Shown: positions 8,643 to 17,944, numbered from the stretch's first letter. The stretch is 64,000 nucleotides of DNA from Alkalibacterium sp049389645 (GCF_049389645.1 NZ_CP186540.1:1116001-1180000); one strand, 5' to 3'. Notes: generated from the letters alone by a model not told the origin. Made by a program: numbers and translations.

Positions 8643-9860
8643 ATGAACACAAAAAATAGAAGAAAATTAATAAGTAGAAGTGTGGGAATTGTTATAACCT
8701 TTTTACTTGCTCTCTCTTCGATTCTTACATTCTCGACAGCCGCTGCCGCTCCCGCTCAAACCATCACCAAAGGTAACACGACCGAAAAAGTTGTCGCACT
8801 CACTTTTGATGACGGCTCTGATGGAACTAACATCAATAACATCCTTCAAACACTATCCACTCATAATGTGAAAGCCACATTCTTTCTTTCCGGAGTAGGT
8901 ATTAACAATCATCCTCAAACAATTAAAAATATCGTTAACCAAGGTCACGCTATCGGTAACCACTCTTACACCCATCCAGACTTCACTAAAATATCTGCAA
9001 CAGAAATGAGAAGTCAACTTCAAAGAACAGAAACTGCCGTGCTTAATTTAACCGGAAAAACCACTAAACCGTTCTTCAGACCACCTTTTGGCGCATATAA
9101 TTCTAGCGTTTTACAAACTGTTGGAGATGCAGGTTACCGTTATTCTGTCATGTGGACCATAGATACAATCGACTGGACTGGAAACTCCTCCAGCGATATT
9201 GTTAACCGTGTGATGACTAGAATCACTCCTGGTGCGATCATTCTTATGCATACAGGCGCAGGTGCAAAAGGCACACCAGCTGCTCTTCCTACAATTATCA
9301 CTCGATTAAAAGGCTTAGGTTATCGCTTCGTGACAATGTCTCAGTTGATGAACTTGCCGACTTCCAGCACACGAACCTATACCGTTAAAGCCGGTGACAC
9401 ATTGTATGCCATTGCTCTACGTTATAACACAACCGTTGCGCGTCTTGCACAACTCAACAATATAACTAATACAAGCCTTATCCGTGTCGGACAAGTGTTG
9501 ATACTTCCAGGTACTACTACTCCTACTACGCCACCTTCAACTACAGTAACCTATACTGTTAAAGCGGGTGATACTTTATCTGCTATTGCAGCAAGATACA
9601 ATACCACAGTTGCTCGTATTGCCGCAGCTAATAATATAACCAATGTCAACCTCATTCGCGTCGGACAAGTTCTAAAAATCCCTACTACCACGTCCACAAC
9701 ACCACCACCTACAACAACAGTGACCTATACCGTTAAAGCTGGTGACACGTTGTATGCCATCGCTCTCAGATATAATACGACCGTTGCGCGTCTTGTTGCA
9801 GCCAATAATATCTCTAACCCTAACCTCATTAGTGTGGGGCAACGACTTATTATTCGTTAA
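8643..9860 (+). CDS. Secreted polysaccharide deacetylase with three LysM repeats
   Basis: 405-residue exported cell-wall enzyme. A signal peptide ends near residue 37 (hydrophobic core then AAAAPA). The NodB-type carbohydrate esterase 4 domain (about residues 45-240) has TFDDGS (catalytic Asp and metal Asp), the metal-binding HSYTH, RPPFGAYN, TIDTIDW and LMHTG. Three LysM peptidoglycan-binding repeats follow, each starting YTVKAGDTL, separated by Thr/Pro/Ser-rich linkers. It probably deacetylates peptidoglycan N-acetylglucosamine, as PgdA does. GAAAGGGG precedes the ATG at 8643; the longer frame from 8577 has no ribosome-binding site. Confidence 0.93.
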   Translation: MNTKNRRKLISRSVGIVITFLLALSSILTFSTAAAAPAQTITKGNTTEKVVALTFDDGSDGTNINNILQTLSTHNVKATFFLSGVGINNHPQTIKNIVNQGHAIGNHSYTHPDFTKISATEMRSQLQRTETAVLNLTGKTTKPFFRPPFGAYNSSVLQTVGDAGYRYSVMWTIDTIDWTGNSSSDIVNRVMTRITPGAIILMHTGAGAKGTPAALPTIITRLKGLGYRFVTMSQLMNLPTSSTRTYTVKAGDTLYAIALRYNTTVARLAQLNNITNTSLIRVGQVLILPGTTTPTTPPSTTVTYTVKAGDTLSAIAARYNTTVARIAAANNITNVNLIRVGQVLKIPTTTSTTPPPTTTVTYTVKAGDTLYAIALRYNTTVARLVAANNISNPNLISVGQRLIIR

Positions 9861-9870
9861 ACTAAATCAA

Positions 9871-9913
9871 AAAGGACTAACGTAGGGGTATGTTGCCCAA
9901 GTTAGTCCTTTTG
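9871..9913. terminator. Bidirectional terminator between deacetylase and arsR-like gene
   Basis: AAAAGGACTAAC pairs with GTTAGTCCTTTT around a 20-base loop; A-run and T-run serve both converging genes. Confidence 0.85.
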
Positions 9914-9918
9914 TTTGT

Positions 9919-10257
9919 TTATACTGTTGCTGAAGCCGATTTACCTTGTCGACAAACCGAATCAGTCTTACAACTACAATTATCTGAGTGAGTCAGTAAA
10001 TGAACCGTCTCCTCAATATATTTTTGTGCCACTTCTTGATTGATGGTGTAATGATGCCACGTCCCTGTTTTCTCCGAGACAACCAATCCTGCTTCCGATA
10101 GCACTTTGATGTGGTGGGAAAGTGTTGGTTGCGTGAAGTCAAAATGCTCTAAAATATCACACGCACACATTTCACCGCATGACAACAAATCTAATATTTT
10201 CACTCTTTTTGGATCTGCAATGGCTTTGGCTACTTTAGCATACTCTTCAAAATTCAT
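9919..10257 (-). CDS. ArsR/SmtB-family metal-responsive repressor
   Basis: 112-residue winged-helix DNA-binding protein. The recognition-helix region carries CGEMCACDILEHF, whose CxC is the classical ArsR arsenite/antimonite or metal site. It is followed by QPTLSHHIKVLSEAGLV. The C-terminus is cysteine-rich (CSCKTDSVC), which could form a second metal site. Two in-frame ATGs exist; the one at 10257 (MNFEEYAKV) is better spaced from AAAGGATG than the one at 10269. No arsB, arsC or metal pump is adjacent, so its target lies elsewhere. Confidence 0.85.
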   Translation of the reverse strand: MNFEEYAKVAKAIADPKRVKILDLLSCGEMCACDILEHFDFTQPTLSHHIKVLSEAGLVVSEKTGTWHHYTINQEVAQKYIEETVHLLTHSDNCSCKTDSVCRQGKSASATV

Positions 10258-10624
10258 TTTTACATCCATCCTTTTAATTTGTTAACGCACGTTTTGTATC
10301 GATTGATCGTAGTACTGCCTCCAACTCTTGAGAATTTCATCGGTTGTTGGTTAACTATTGTGCTTAATCAAATCATTATCTGATTCTAACATAGGAATTT
10401 GTCTATATATAGTATAAATCAACATTCGGATACTTTCAACAAATCCGATACTAAATAAGCTATCATGTTAAAACTATTTGACTCTTTCTAGCTCAATTCC
10501 AATAATTATTCGCTGATTATATGACTATTCAATAAAAGGTATATAAGTATGTTGAGTTCCTGTTTCTTTTCTATTAGAATATAAGTTACGATCATAAAAG
10601 AACGTGCATAAAGGACTGAATAAG
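10258..10624. other. Divergent intergenic region between arsR-like gene and treR
   Basis: About 365 AT-rich bases between divergent regulator genes. It holds their promoters. A near-direct repeat (CGGATACT about 10425, CCGATACT about 10445) is too short to interpret. No coding frame or RNA gene is evident, and the TreR palindrome seen before treB is not present here. Confidence 0.4.
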
Positions 10625-11350
10625 ATGAGTAGATTTCAAGACATTTTTCTGGATATTGAATCAGATATTCTTAATCAACAATATAAAGCTGGAGAATTGC
10701 TTCCGAGTGAAAATAAATTGTCGGAAAAATACAATGTTTCCCGTGAAACAATTCGAAAAGCCTTAACCTTACTGCTCGAGAGCGGTTACATCCAAAAAAA
10801 ACAGGGAAAAGGATCTATTGTCCTTGATATTAAACGGTTTGATTTTCCTATTTCAGGGCTGACCAGTTACAAGGAATTACAGGATTCTCAAAACATTAAC
10901 AGTGAGACCCTTTTAATAAAAAATCAGATAGAAACGATTTCGGAACAGATCGCAAGTTTTCTTAATGTGTCCAAAGAAACCGAAGTGCACGCATTGATTC
11001 GAGCTCGAAAGGTTGACGGAGAAACAGTTATCCTGGATAAAGACTATTTATTAACCTCTGTTATTCCTGTCCTTCCTGATAACGAAGCAAAAAAATCACT
11101 TTATAACTTTATTGAAAAAGAAATGGGTCTCATTATCGGGTACGCCCGAAAAGAGTTCGTTGTCGAACCCGCTACACAAGAAGACCGCGAGTATATGACG
11201 CTGCATGGTGATACACACGTTGTCGTAACGCGGAGTGAAGTACATCTGGAAGACACGACCCTGTTCCAGTACACAGAATCCAGACACCGGTTAGACAAGT
11301 TTCGTTTTGTGGAATTTGCCCGTCGCCGTCCCCCGATGGATTATAGTTGA
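10625..11350 (+). CDS. treR: Trehalose operon repressor TreR (GntR/HutC family)
   Basis: 241-residue GntR-type regulator that represses trehalose genes until trehalose-6-phosphate binds. The N-terminal winged helix includes LLPSENKLSEKYNVSRETIRKAL with the family PSE and R-x-T-x-R signatures. The C-terminal UTRA ligand-binding domain covers roughly residues 90-235. It faces treC convergently, and treB upstream carries a perfect palindrome matching the known TreR operator. ATG at 10625 follows AAAGGA; the frame is open from a GTG at 10604 that overlaps this site. Confidence 0.9.
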   Translation: MSRFQDIFLDIESDILNQQYKAGELLPSENKLSEKYNVSRETIRKALTLLLESGYIQKKQGKGSIVLDIKRFDFPISGLTSYKELQDSQNINSETLLIKNQIETISEQIASFLNVSKETEVHALIRARKVDGETVILDKDYLLTSVIPVLPDNEAKKSLYNFIEKEMGLIIGYARKEFVVEPATQEDREYMTLHGDTHVVVTRSEVHLEDTTLFQYTESRHRLDKFRFVEFARRRPPMDYS

Positions 11351-11352
11351 AC

Positions 11353-11398
11353 AAAAAAAGGATGGAAGGTTAGCCTATGCTAATCTTCCATCCTTTTT
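11353..11398. terminator. Bidirectional terminator between treR and treC
   Basis: Strong stem GGATGGAAG-TTAGC / GCTAA-CTTCCATCC, flanked by an A-run and a T-run, between two converging genes. Confidence 0.9.
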
Positions 11399-11406
11399 GG
11401 TATTCG

Positions 11407-13059
11407 TCATTTGATCAAAAAAGCCACCGTTTCATAGGGTCCCATTTCAAAGGTTTTCTCCAGTGTTCGCTTGCCGCTGTTACCTATCACATAGTTGCTT
11501 TCGCTATCAACTAATTCGTCAGGAAGGATGATGCTGTCTTCTTTAGCATAGAAGTGATTCAAGACGAGCAATTTCTCGCCTTCATATTCTCTAATGTAAG
11601 CAAAAATACTTGGATGTTCTAATTCCAGCGCTTCATAAGATCCCTCTTGTATAATAGGCATTTCTTTGCGTAAACGGATGAGCTCTTTATAGTAAGAACG
11701 AATTTTCCCACTGTGTTGCTCATTTTCTGTGTTGATCGTTTTATAATTTTCCGGAACTTTCAACCACGGCGTCCCTTCAGTAAATCCTGCATGCTTGGAT
11801 GCATTCCACTGCATCGGTATCCGTGAATTATCCCGTGATTTTTCTTTGATGATTTCGAGTGCTTCTTTTTCAGACAAGCCTTTTTCTTTCAATTCTTTAT
11901 AGGCATTATGGGTTTCGATATCCACATACTCATCAAGTTCAGAGTAATCAGGATTTTTCATGCCAATTTCTTCGCCCTGATATATATAAGGTGTGCCTCT
12001 GAGTAAATGAATGGTTTGTGCTAACATAGTCGCTGTTTCAATGGGGTAATTTTCCATATCGCCAAAACGGTTAACGGCTCTAGGCTGGTCATGGTTGTTC
12101 CAGAACAATGCATTCCAACCCCCACCTTCCGCCATGCCTGCCTGCCATTCATCTAAAATACGTTTCAATTCAATAAAATCAAACGGTGCCTTCGTCCATT
12201 TCTCACCGTCTTTGTAATCGACCTTTAAGTGATGAAAACTGAAGATCATCGATAATTCGTCAGTGTCCGGATGAGAATACTTGATGCCGTTTTCTACCGT
12301 AGTTGAACTCATCTCGCCGACAGTGACGATATCCTTATACTGTCCGAATGTCTCTTTATTCAGTTCTTTGATGTACTCATGCACGATGGGTGTGTCTGTA
12401 TAATGGGATTTCCCGACACCATCTTTTGCATCTTCCATTTCTTCTGCTTTCCCGATAACGTTGATGACATCAAACCGGAAGCCTTTGACGCCTTTTTCGA
12501 GCCAAAAATTGACCACGTTATAAAGTTCTTTGCGTACTTTTGGATTCCGCCAGTTTAAATCTGCCTGAGTCACGTCATATAAATGAAGATAGTACTTATC
12601 GGTGTCTCCAAATTTAGACCACGCCGGTCCACCGAATTTTGATTCCCAGTTCGTTGGCAGACTGCCGTCTGGTTGCGCGTCTCTTAAAATATAAAAATCC
12701 TGATACTTTTTGTCACCTGCCAGAGCTTTCTGGAACCAGTCATGATCGGTCGAGGTGTGATTCAGTACCATATCTAGCATTAAATCAATCTTGTGCTTGC
12801 CGGCTTCTTCAACGAGCCGATCAAAATCTTCCCAGGATCCAAATAATGGATCGATCGATACATAATCAGCAATGTCATAGCCATTATCATTTTGCGGGGA
12901 TTTGTAAAAAGGATTCAACCATAACATGTCTATCCCTAACTCTTCTAAATAGGGTAATTTTTCAATCACACCGTTTAAATCTCCTATACCGTTACCATCC
13001 GTGTCTTTAAATGATTTAGGATAAGCTTGATAAATCACTTTATCGTGAAGATTTCCCAT
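11407..13059 (-). CDS. treC: Trehalose-6-phosphate hydrolase (phospho-alpha-(1,1)-glucosidase)
   Basis: 550-residue cytoplasmic GH13 enzyme that splits trehalose-6-phosphate into glucose and glucose-6-phosphate. The GH13 regions are clear: DMVLNHTS, GFRFDVINV (nucleophile Asp), VTVGEMSS (acid/base Glu) and WNNHDQPR (transition-state Asp). IYQAYPKSFKD at the start is typical of the oligo-1,6-glucosidase/TreA branch. The frame continues upstream to 13146, but AGAAGGG stands about nine bases before the ATG at 13059, which is chosen. It lies 150 bases downstream of treB, in the same direction. Confidence 0.93.
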   Translation of the reverse strand: MGNLHDKVIYQAYPKSFKDTDGNGIGDLNGVIEKLPYLEELGIDMLWLNPFYKSPQNDNGYDIADYVSIDPLFGSWEDFDRLVEEAGKHKIDLMLDMVLNHTSTDHDWFQKALAGDKKYQDFYILRDAQPDGSLPTNWESKFGGPAWSKFGDTDKYYLHLYDVTQADLNWRNPKVRKELYNVVNFWLEKGVKGFRFDVINVIGKAEEMEDAKDGVGKSHYTDTPIVHEYIKELNKETFGQYKDIVTVGEMSSTTVENGIKYSHPDTDELSMIFSFHHLKVDYKDGEKWTKAPFDFIELKRILDEWQAGMAEGGGWNALFWNNHDQPRAVNRFGDMENYPIETATMLAQTIHLLRGTPYIYQGEEIGMKNPDYSELDEYVDIETHNAYKELKEKGLSEKEALEIIKEKSRDNSRIPMQWNASKHAGFTEGTPWLKVPENYKTINTENEQHSGKIRSYYKELIRLRKEMPIIQEGSYEALELEHPSIFAYIREYEGEKLLVLNHFYAKEDSIILPDELVDSESNYVIGNSGKRTLEKTFEMGPYETVAFLIK

Positions 13060-13208
13060 TGTAACCATCCCTTCTTTTCTTCGTCTAAAAGTAGAAAAAG
13101 GATAGATCCTCGAGCGTGCATGTTCCAGTAAACTTACCAGAATCAAGCCCTCTTTTGGATGTATCCTTCCTCCTTAACCCTTGTCTTTAATTATTTAGTC
13201 TGTCTTTC

Positions 13209-14666
13209 TTAACTACCTAATTTAGGAATTGGTAAGTGATCATTTTCATATTTAGTCAGGATACCTTTTTTCTCAAACAAGAATACCAGTGCGACAGGAA
13301 CAACGATTGCAATTGCCATAGCTATCAAGAAGCCTGTCCAGTATTGAGGAATAATTGATAAGATACCCGGCAGTCCACCAACACCGATATTGAATGAGGC
13401 TACATTAAATGCTACCGATGTCATTCCAGCAAATGCTGAACCGATCATACCTGCAACTAATGGGTACACATATTTGATATTGATACCAAAGAGTGCGGGT
13501 TCTGTGACGCCAAGATAAGCTGAAATCATCGCTGGAATAGAGATTTGCTGTTCTTTCTCATTCCCACGGTGTAGCAAGATGATACCTAATACAGCTGATC
13601 CTTGAGCAATGTTTGATAAGGCAATCATTGGCCACAAAATAGTCTGTTCAAATTCAGCTACAAGTGTCAGGTCGACAGCGTTGGTCATGTGGTGAAGTCC
13701 GGTTACAACAAGTGGTGCATATAATCCACCGAATACGAACCCGAAGACCCAGTTAAATGAACCAGTCAGTCCCCATTGAACGACTTGTGACAACCAGATG
13801 CCTAGCTGCCAGCCGATCGGTCCGATGATGGCATGAGCTACAAAGACTGTTGGAACGAGAGCAAATAATGGAACAAAAATCATTGATATGGATTCGGGTA
13901 CGATTTTACGCAGCCCTTTTTCCAGATAAACGAGCAGGAAGCCGGCTAACATGGCTGGAATAACTTGTGCCTGATACCCGATCATATCCAGTTGGAAGAA
14001 ACCGAAGTCCCACTGGTTTACATCGCCTGCTAAAATATCTTGTACACCATAAGCATTCATCAGTTGAGGTGAAACCAATGTGATACCAAGTACGATACCG
14101 AGAATTTGTGTGGTCCCCATTTTACGGGTTACACTCCATGCGATACCAACTGGTAGGAAGTGGAAAATTGCTTCACCGGGAAGCCATAGGAAGCCATTTA
14201 CGCCACTCCAGAATTGAGATACTTCCACGATTGTCTGACCATCCAGAAAACCGAATTGCACTGCCTCTAATACGTTTCTGAAACCTAAAATCAAACCACC
14301 GATAATAATAGCTGGAATTAATGGTGTGAAAATCTCTGCCAATGCAGCCATGACACGCTGCAGGCCATTCATATGTTGCTTGCCGGCACTCTTCACTTCA
14401 TCTTTGGAGACGCCTTCAAGTCCGGATATAGCTGAGAACTCGTTATAAAAATCGGCCACTCTGTTACCTACGATAACCTGGAATTGCCCAGCTTGTGTAA
14501 AGGTCCCTTTTACAGATGGAATCTCTTCGATTCTTTCCTTATCAGCTGCTTCAGGGTCAGCTAATACAAAACGCATACGTGTTGCACAATGAGTTACCGC
14601 ATTGACATTTTCTTTACCGCCAATTGCATCCAGTAGCTCTTGCGCATCTTTCTTAAAATCTGCCAC
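13209..14666 (-). CDS. treB: PTS trehalose-specific EIIBC component
   Basis: 485-residue membrane phosphotransferase permease that imports trehalose as trehalose-6-phosphate. The N-terminal EIIB domain has the phosphorylated cysteine in NAVTHCATRMRF. The EIIC domain has about ten hydrophobic segments, with ITPLIPA-like and GLHHMTNAV motifs. There is no EIIA domain, so a separate glucose-type EIIA must supply phosphate; the EIIA gene at 41.6 kb is a candidate. AGGAGGAAAT precedes the ATG. Specificity is inferred from the treC/treR neighbours and the operator. Confidence 0.93.
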   Translation of the reverse strand: MADFKKDAQELLDAIGGKENVNAVTHCATRMRFVLADPEAADKERIEEIPSVKGTFTQAGQFQVIVGNRVADFYNEFSAISGLEGVSKDEVKSAGKQHMNGLQRVMAALAEIFTPLIPAIIIGGLILGFRNVLEAVQFGFLDGQTIVEVSQFWSGVNGFLWLPGEAIFHFLPVGIAWSVTRKMGTTQILGIVLGITLVSPQLMNAYGVQDILAGDVNQWDFGFFQLDMIGYQAQVIPAMLAGFLLVYLEKGLRKIVPESISMIFVPLFALVPTVFVAHAIIGPIGWQLGIWLSQVVQWGLTGSFNWVFGFVFGGLYAPLVVTGLHHMTNAVDLTLVAEFEQTILWPMIALSNIAQGSAVLGIILLHRGNEKEQQISIPAMISAYLGVTEPALFGINIKYVYPLVAGMIGSAFAGMTSVAFNVASFNIGVGGLPGILSIIPQYWTGFLIAMAIAIVVPVALVFLFEKKGILTKYENDHLPIPKLGS

Positions 14667-14686
14667 TAATATTTCCTCCTTTGTTT

Positions 14687-14704
14687 AACTTGTATATACA
14701 AGTT
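14687..14704 (-). promoter_or_regulatory. TreR operator
   Basis: AACTTGTATATACAAGTT is a perfect 18-bp palindrome. It contains TTGTATATACAA, which matches the TreR operator described in Bacillus subtilis as I recall it. It lies between the promoter and the treB start codon, where bound repressor would block transcription. Confidence 0.85.
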
Positions 14705-14715
14705 GTGTTACTCTT

Positions 14716-14744
14716 ACTATACTGTAACTGAAAAAAAAGTGCAA
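14716..14744 (-). promoter_or_regulatory. treB-treC promoter
   Basis: On the minus strand TTGCAC (14744-14739) and TATAGT (14721-14716) with a 17-base spacer. The -35 box overlaps a cre-like sequence. Confidence 0.75.
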
Positions 14745-14753
14745 GCGTTTTTA
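14740..14753 (-). promoter_or_regulatory. Probable cre site over the treB -35 box
   Basis: TGCAAGCGTTTTTA resembles the CcpA target TGWAARCGYTWNCW with two or so mismatches. Its overlap with the -35 element would give catabolite repression of trehalose uptake. Confidence 0.55.
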
Positions 14754-14835
14754 TTTATCTCTCCTCTCTCACCTTCTTCATAAAATGCTTCTATTATTTC
14801 CATTTTATCATTGTTTACTCTTTGACCAATAGCAT

Positions 14836-14870
14836 AAACGCTTCATACTCAAAATGAGTATGAAGCGTTT
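14836..14870 (-). terminator. Terminator of folC
   Basis: Perfect 15-bp stem AAACGCTTCATACTC / GAGTATGAAGCGTTT with a 5-base loop, just after the folC stop. Confidence 0.85.
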
Positions 14871-14875
14871 CATGA

Positions 14876-16147
14876 TTACCACTGTTTTTTTATGTCTCCT
14901 ATTAAATAAAGTGAACCGAAAACAATGAATATCTCATTACTCTCTTTCTGTTTTTTGAGAAATTCAACCACTTCTTTAGTTGAATCAAACGAATCTGCCT
15001 CTATCCCTTTTTCTTGCAACTGTTTAGCCACGACTCTCGAAGGAAAGCCACGGTAAGGATCCGGTGATACTGTATAGACTTTTTTTGTGAAAGGAATAAT
15101 GTCTTCTATCATCTGCATATAATCTTTGTCCTTCATCATTCCTACAATGATAGTCAGTCTTTTATTAGGAAAAAGCGTTTCAATCGATTCTCTCAATACC
15201 TTTACGCCTTCAGGATTATGTGCCCCATCAATAAAGATGGTCGGATTAGCCTGAATCTTTTCCATCCGGCCAGGCCAATATGTCGCTTCAATACCTTGAC
15301 TGATATTTTTATCAGTAATTTTATACCCTTTATTTTTCAGTATGAGCGCCGCCTCAATGGCTAATAGCGCATTATTGACTTGATGTTTCCCTACCATTTT
15401 GACTTTTAAAGCCGCGAATTGTTTATAAGAGAAGGTGCTTCCGTCTTCCGTCACGCTCAATTCTTTAACATCTTTTTCCAACACGCTATGAATAAGAGCT
15501 TTTTTGATTTCAGCCACTTCTTTAAAAATTTCATCTATAGAAGGCGAAAAATGCGGTAAAACCACATCGCCATGTTCTTTGATGATGCCAGCCTTTTCAC
15601 TGGCTATTTTTTCTAGTGTATCGCCGAGTACGCGCGTGTGATCCATGCCGATCGATGTCACAATAGCTACTTCTGGAGTGGCTATTGTGTTGGTCGCATC
15701 AAGTCTACCACCTATACCCGCTTCCAAAACCACTAAATCACACTCTTGCTGATGGAAATATAGCAGTGCCACAGCTGCTAAAATCTCGAATGAATAAAGG
15801 CGCTCGCCACATTCTTGTTCAACCCCATCCACGACAACAGCTACTTGTTCAGTTGTTTTGATAAAATCTTCATCCGTTATAAGCGCTCCATCGACCCGAA
15901 TGCGTTCATTGATTATTTCTAAATGAGGCGAAGTGAATACACCCGTTTTTATATTTGCCTGTACCAAAATTTCGGATATAAATGAAGCAGTCGATCCCTT
16001 TCCATTTGTTCCGGCAATATGAACAAACGATAACGCTTTTTCGGGATTACCTATTTTATCCAGCAAATGATGCATGCGATTAAGACTTTCTTTCATCCCG
16101 TTTCCCCGGTTCGTATTAACTAACTCTATCACACTTTTCATATCCAT
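14876..16147 (-). CDS. folC: Folylpolyglutamate synthase / dihydrofolate synthase
   Basis: 423-residue Mur-ligase-like enzyme that adds glutamates to folates. ATP loop HIAGTNGKGSTAS, metal/substrate region GGRLDATN, and the central IDGAHNPEG are intact. ATG at 16147 (MDMKSVIELV) follows ATGAGGA at a good distance; earlier in-frame codons lie within that site. It stands alone with its own terminator, between the trehalose genes and the origin cluster. Confidence 0.93.
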   Translation of the reverse strand: MDMKSVIELVNTNRGNGMKESLNRMHHLLDKIGNPEKALSFVHIAGTNGKGSTASFISEILVQANIKTGVFTSPHLEIINERIRVDGALITDEDFIKTTEQVAVVVDGVEQECGERLYSFEILAAVALLYFHQQECDLVVLEAGIGGRLDATNTIATPEVAIVTSIGMDHTRVLGDTLEKIASEKAGIIKEHGDVVLPHFSPSIDEIFKEVAEIKKALIHSVLEKDVKELSVTEDGSTFSYKQFAALKVKMVGKHQVNNALLAIEAALILKNKGYKITDKNISQGIEATYWPGRMEKIQANPTIFIDGAHNPEGVKVLRESIETLFPNKRLTIIVGMMKDKDYMQMIEDIIPFTKKVYTVSPDPYRGFPSRVVAKQLQEKGIEADSFDSTKEVVEFLKKQKESNEIFIVFGSLYLIGDIKKQW

Positions 16148-16162
16148 CTCATCAGTCCTCAT

Positions 16163-16805
16163 TTATTAAACTTTTTCATAGGGTTACTTTAGTCTTAATT
16201 ACTCATTTTCAATTATAACGGGTTTAATGAACTGCCACAACAAAAAAAAATATAAACCGTTCACATTTATGTCACAATTACACTTTAGGACATACTTATC
16301 AATAGTAAGCTATATAAAAAGCCTCTAATTGATAATTAATTACTAGTTTTTCACAACAAAAAACATAAACTACAGAACAAGAGTATATTATCTTATTTAT
16401 GAGTTAAGTGCTATTATTTGTACTAAATAAAACTAAATAGTAGACTTCATTTATAAACAAAACATTGTATGCAAAATAATTTTTCGTTAAGTATTCACAA
16501 TCTTTTCATCTTATCTGGTGAATGCTATTACGACTAAAGAGGTGAAAAAAATAAAAACAGATAGCAAACATAAGTTACAACTGGATTCTATGGATCCCCC
16601 AATACTTACCTCTCAATTGAATGAAAGAGACTTACGCCTTTGATTACTGGAAAAATTCAATTTTCCATTCAGAGGCCTTTTTCATGTGTTCAAACCATTA
16701 TAATATTGATGATTCCTTGCTCGCCTTTATAGTATTAAAATTTAATATCTTTTTATTTCTCAATCGTATTTTTAAATTAAATCAGACTATACCCTCAAAA
16801 TGTAG
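16163..16805. other. Gene-free AT-rich region upstream of folC
   Basis: About 640 bases with no convincing gene. A GTG-started 33-codon frame near 16541 (reading KKIKTDSKHKLQLDS) has only an overlapping purine-rich site and no recognisable product. An imperfect stem GGAAAA/TTTTCC flanked by GCCT/AGGC near 16638-16680, followed by T residues, may be a terminator left from a lost gene. The stretch looks like decayed sequence next to the sortase remnant. Confidence 0.4.
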
Positions 16806-16976
16806 CTGCTCGATAAAATCATGACCTATCGTGTCACAGGTACCAGAGTGGTTTTACCGAACGACGTAGACAGTTTAACCATCAAAAAAGACAAAGACCT
16901 CGTGACCCTTGTCACCTGTCTGAAATATCCCATGAATTACAAGCGTCTCCTGGTTTACGGTGAACGGGTCAACTAA
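16806..16976 (+). pseudogene. 3' remnant of a sortase gene
   Basis: A short frame from about 16806 to a stop at 16976 encodes the C-terminal beta-strands of a sortase. TYRVTGTRVVLPNDVDSL is followed by LVTLVTC, holding the catalytic cysteine, and after nine residues RLLVYGERV, holding the catalytic arginine. The catalytic histidine half and the N-terminal membrane anchor are missing, and stops lie just upstream in frame. It is therefore a truncated fossil of a class A- or C-type sortase. No LPXTG substrate gene is adjacent. Family recognition rests on the TLVTC...R arrangement. Confidence 0.75.
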
Positions 16977-16993
16977 ACATACTATGATATATA

Positions 16994-17038
16994 AAAAAGC
17001 TCTCCAGAGACGAAATACCGCCTCTAAAGAGCTTTTTA
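16994..17038 (-). terminator. Terminator of khpB
   Basis: AAAAAAGCTCT pairs with AGAGCTTTTT and an inner CAGAG/CTCT segment, 19 bases after the khpB stop. It could also end transcripts of the sortase remnant. Confidence 0.75.
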
Positions 17039-17056
17039 ATTATGATCGCGTCGTCT

Positions 17057-17944
17057 TTACAGTTTGAATTCTTCTTCTTTAGAAGGTTCAACCACCAAGT
17101 AACGATGCGGATCTTTTCCTTCTGAATGGGTCTGAACCCCTGTAAATTGATTCAAATAACGATGAATTTGCTTGCGTTCGTGGGCAGGCATAGGCTCTAA
17201 AATGACCGGACGCTTGGTACGTTTCACTTTTTCAGCCGTGCGTGTCGCCAACTGTTCAACCGTCTGCTTACGACGATCCCGGTAGTTCTCTGCATCCACT
17301 TTTGCGTACAGTTTATTGTCCGCTTCCTGGTGCAATTGAATTTGAGCCAAGGTCTGTAAACTATTTAAAACTTTACCATGACGGCCGATGATCAAGCCGG
17401 CATCTTCTGTATCGATAGAGAATTTCACTCGGTTATGGTCACGTTTCACCTCAATAGAGACGTCATCCACACCCATTTTCAAAGCAATAGTTTCTAAATA
17501 CTCAGAAACCTTATTAATAGCTGCTTCGTCTTGTTCATTAAAGATAACTTCTCTTTGCTCGCGAGGCTGAGAGGCTTTGACTTCTTCAGTCTCGTCTTTT
17601 TCTCTAAATGCTTCGCTTGTTTCTTTTGGATCTTCAGTAACCGGTTCAACCACTGGTTCTGCTTTCACTTCTTCTTTTGCTGGCGTTTTTTTAGAAGGCC
17701 TGATGGTAGACGTTTTTTCTTCTCCCAACATCACTTCTTTAGATAACAGTTCTTCGACGACATTTTTAGTGTTCGTCTTTTTAACAACTACGGTGGCATC
17801 TTTTTGTCCGATTCCTAAAAAGCCTTTCTTGGCTTCTTGTTTCACTTCAATTGTGGCATCATTTCTGTCAATACCTAAAGCCTTTAAGCCTTTTTCGATG
17901 GCTGCCTCAGTCGTTGACGCTTGTGCTGTATATTTATCATTCAT
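17057..17944 (-). CDS. khpB: RNA-binding protein KhpB (Jag/EloR)
   Basis: 295-residue cytoplasmic RNA-binding protein linked to cell elongation in streptococci. A Jag-N domain covers about residues 1-52 (KALGIDRNDATIEVKQEAKKGFLGIG region). An acidic, variable linker follows to about 145. A KH domain carries GLIIGRHGKVLNSLQ, and a C-terminal R3H domain carries PAHERKQIHRYL. Located directly downstream of yidC, as in most Firmicutes, in the rpmH-rnpA-yidC-khpB cluster. Confidence 0.93.
   Translation of the reverse strand: MNDKYTAQASTTEAAIEKGLKALGIDRNDATIEVKQEAKKGFLGIGQKDATVVVKKTNTKNVVEELLSKEVMLGEEKTSTIRPSKKTPAKEEVKAEPVVEPVTEDPKETSEAFREKDETEEVKASQPREQREVIFNEQDEAAINKVSEYLETIALKMGVDDVSIEVKRDHNRVKFSIDTEDAGLIIGRHGKVLNSLQTLAQIQLHQEADNKLYAKVDAENYRDRRKQTVEQLATRTAEKVKRTKRPVILEPMPAHERKQIHRYLNQFTGVQTHSEGKDPHRYLVVEPSKEEEFKL

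Noticed and set aside
9380..9860. Repeated DNA units near the end of the deacetylase gene
   Set aside because: They are the three LysM protein repeats and their Thr/Pro linkers; not a CRISPR array or a mobile repeat.
10420..10455. Near-direct repeat CGGATACT / CCGATACT
   Set aside because: Eight bases with one mismatch in AT-rich DNA; too weak to call an operator.
16541..16642. 33-codon GTG-started frame upstream of the sortase remnant
   Set aside because: The purine-rich site overlaps the start codon, the peptide matches nothing I know, and the region looks decayed.
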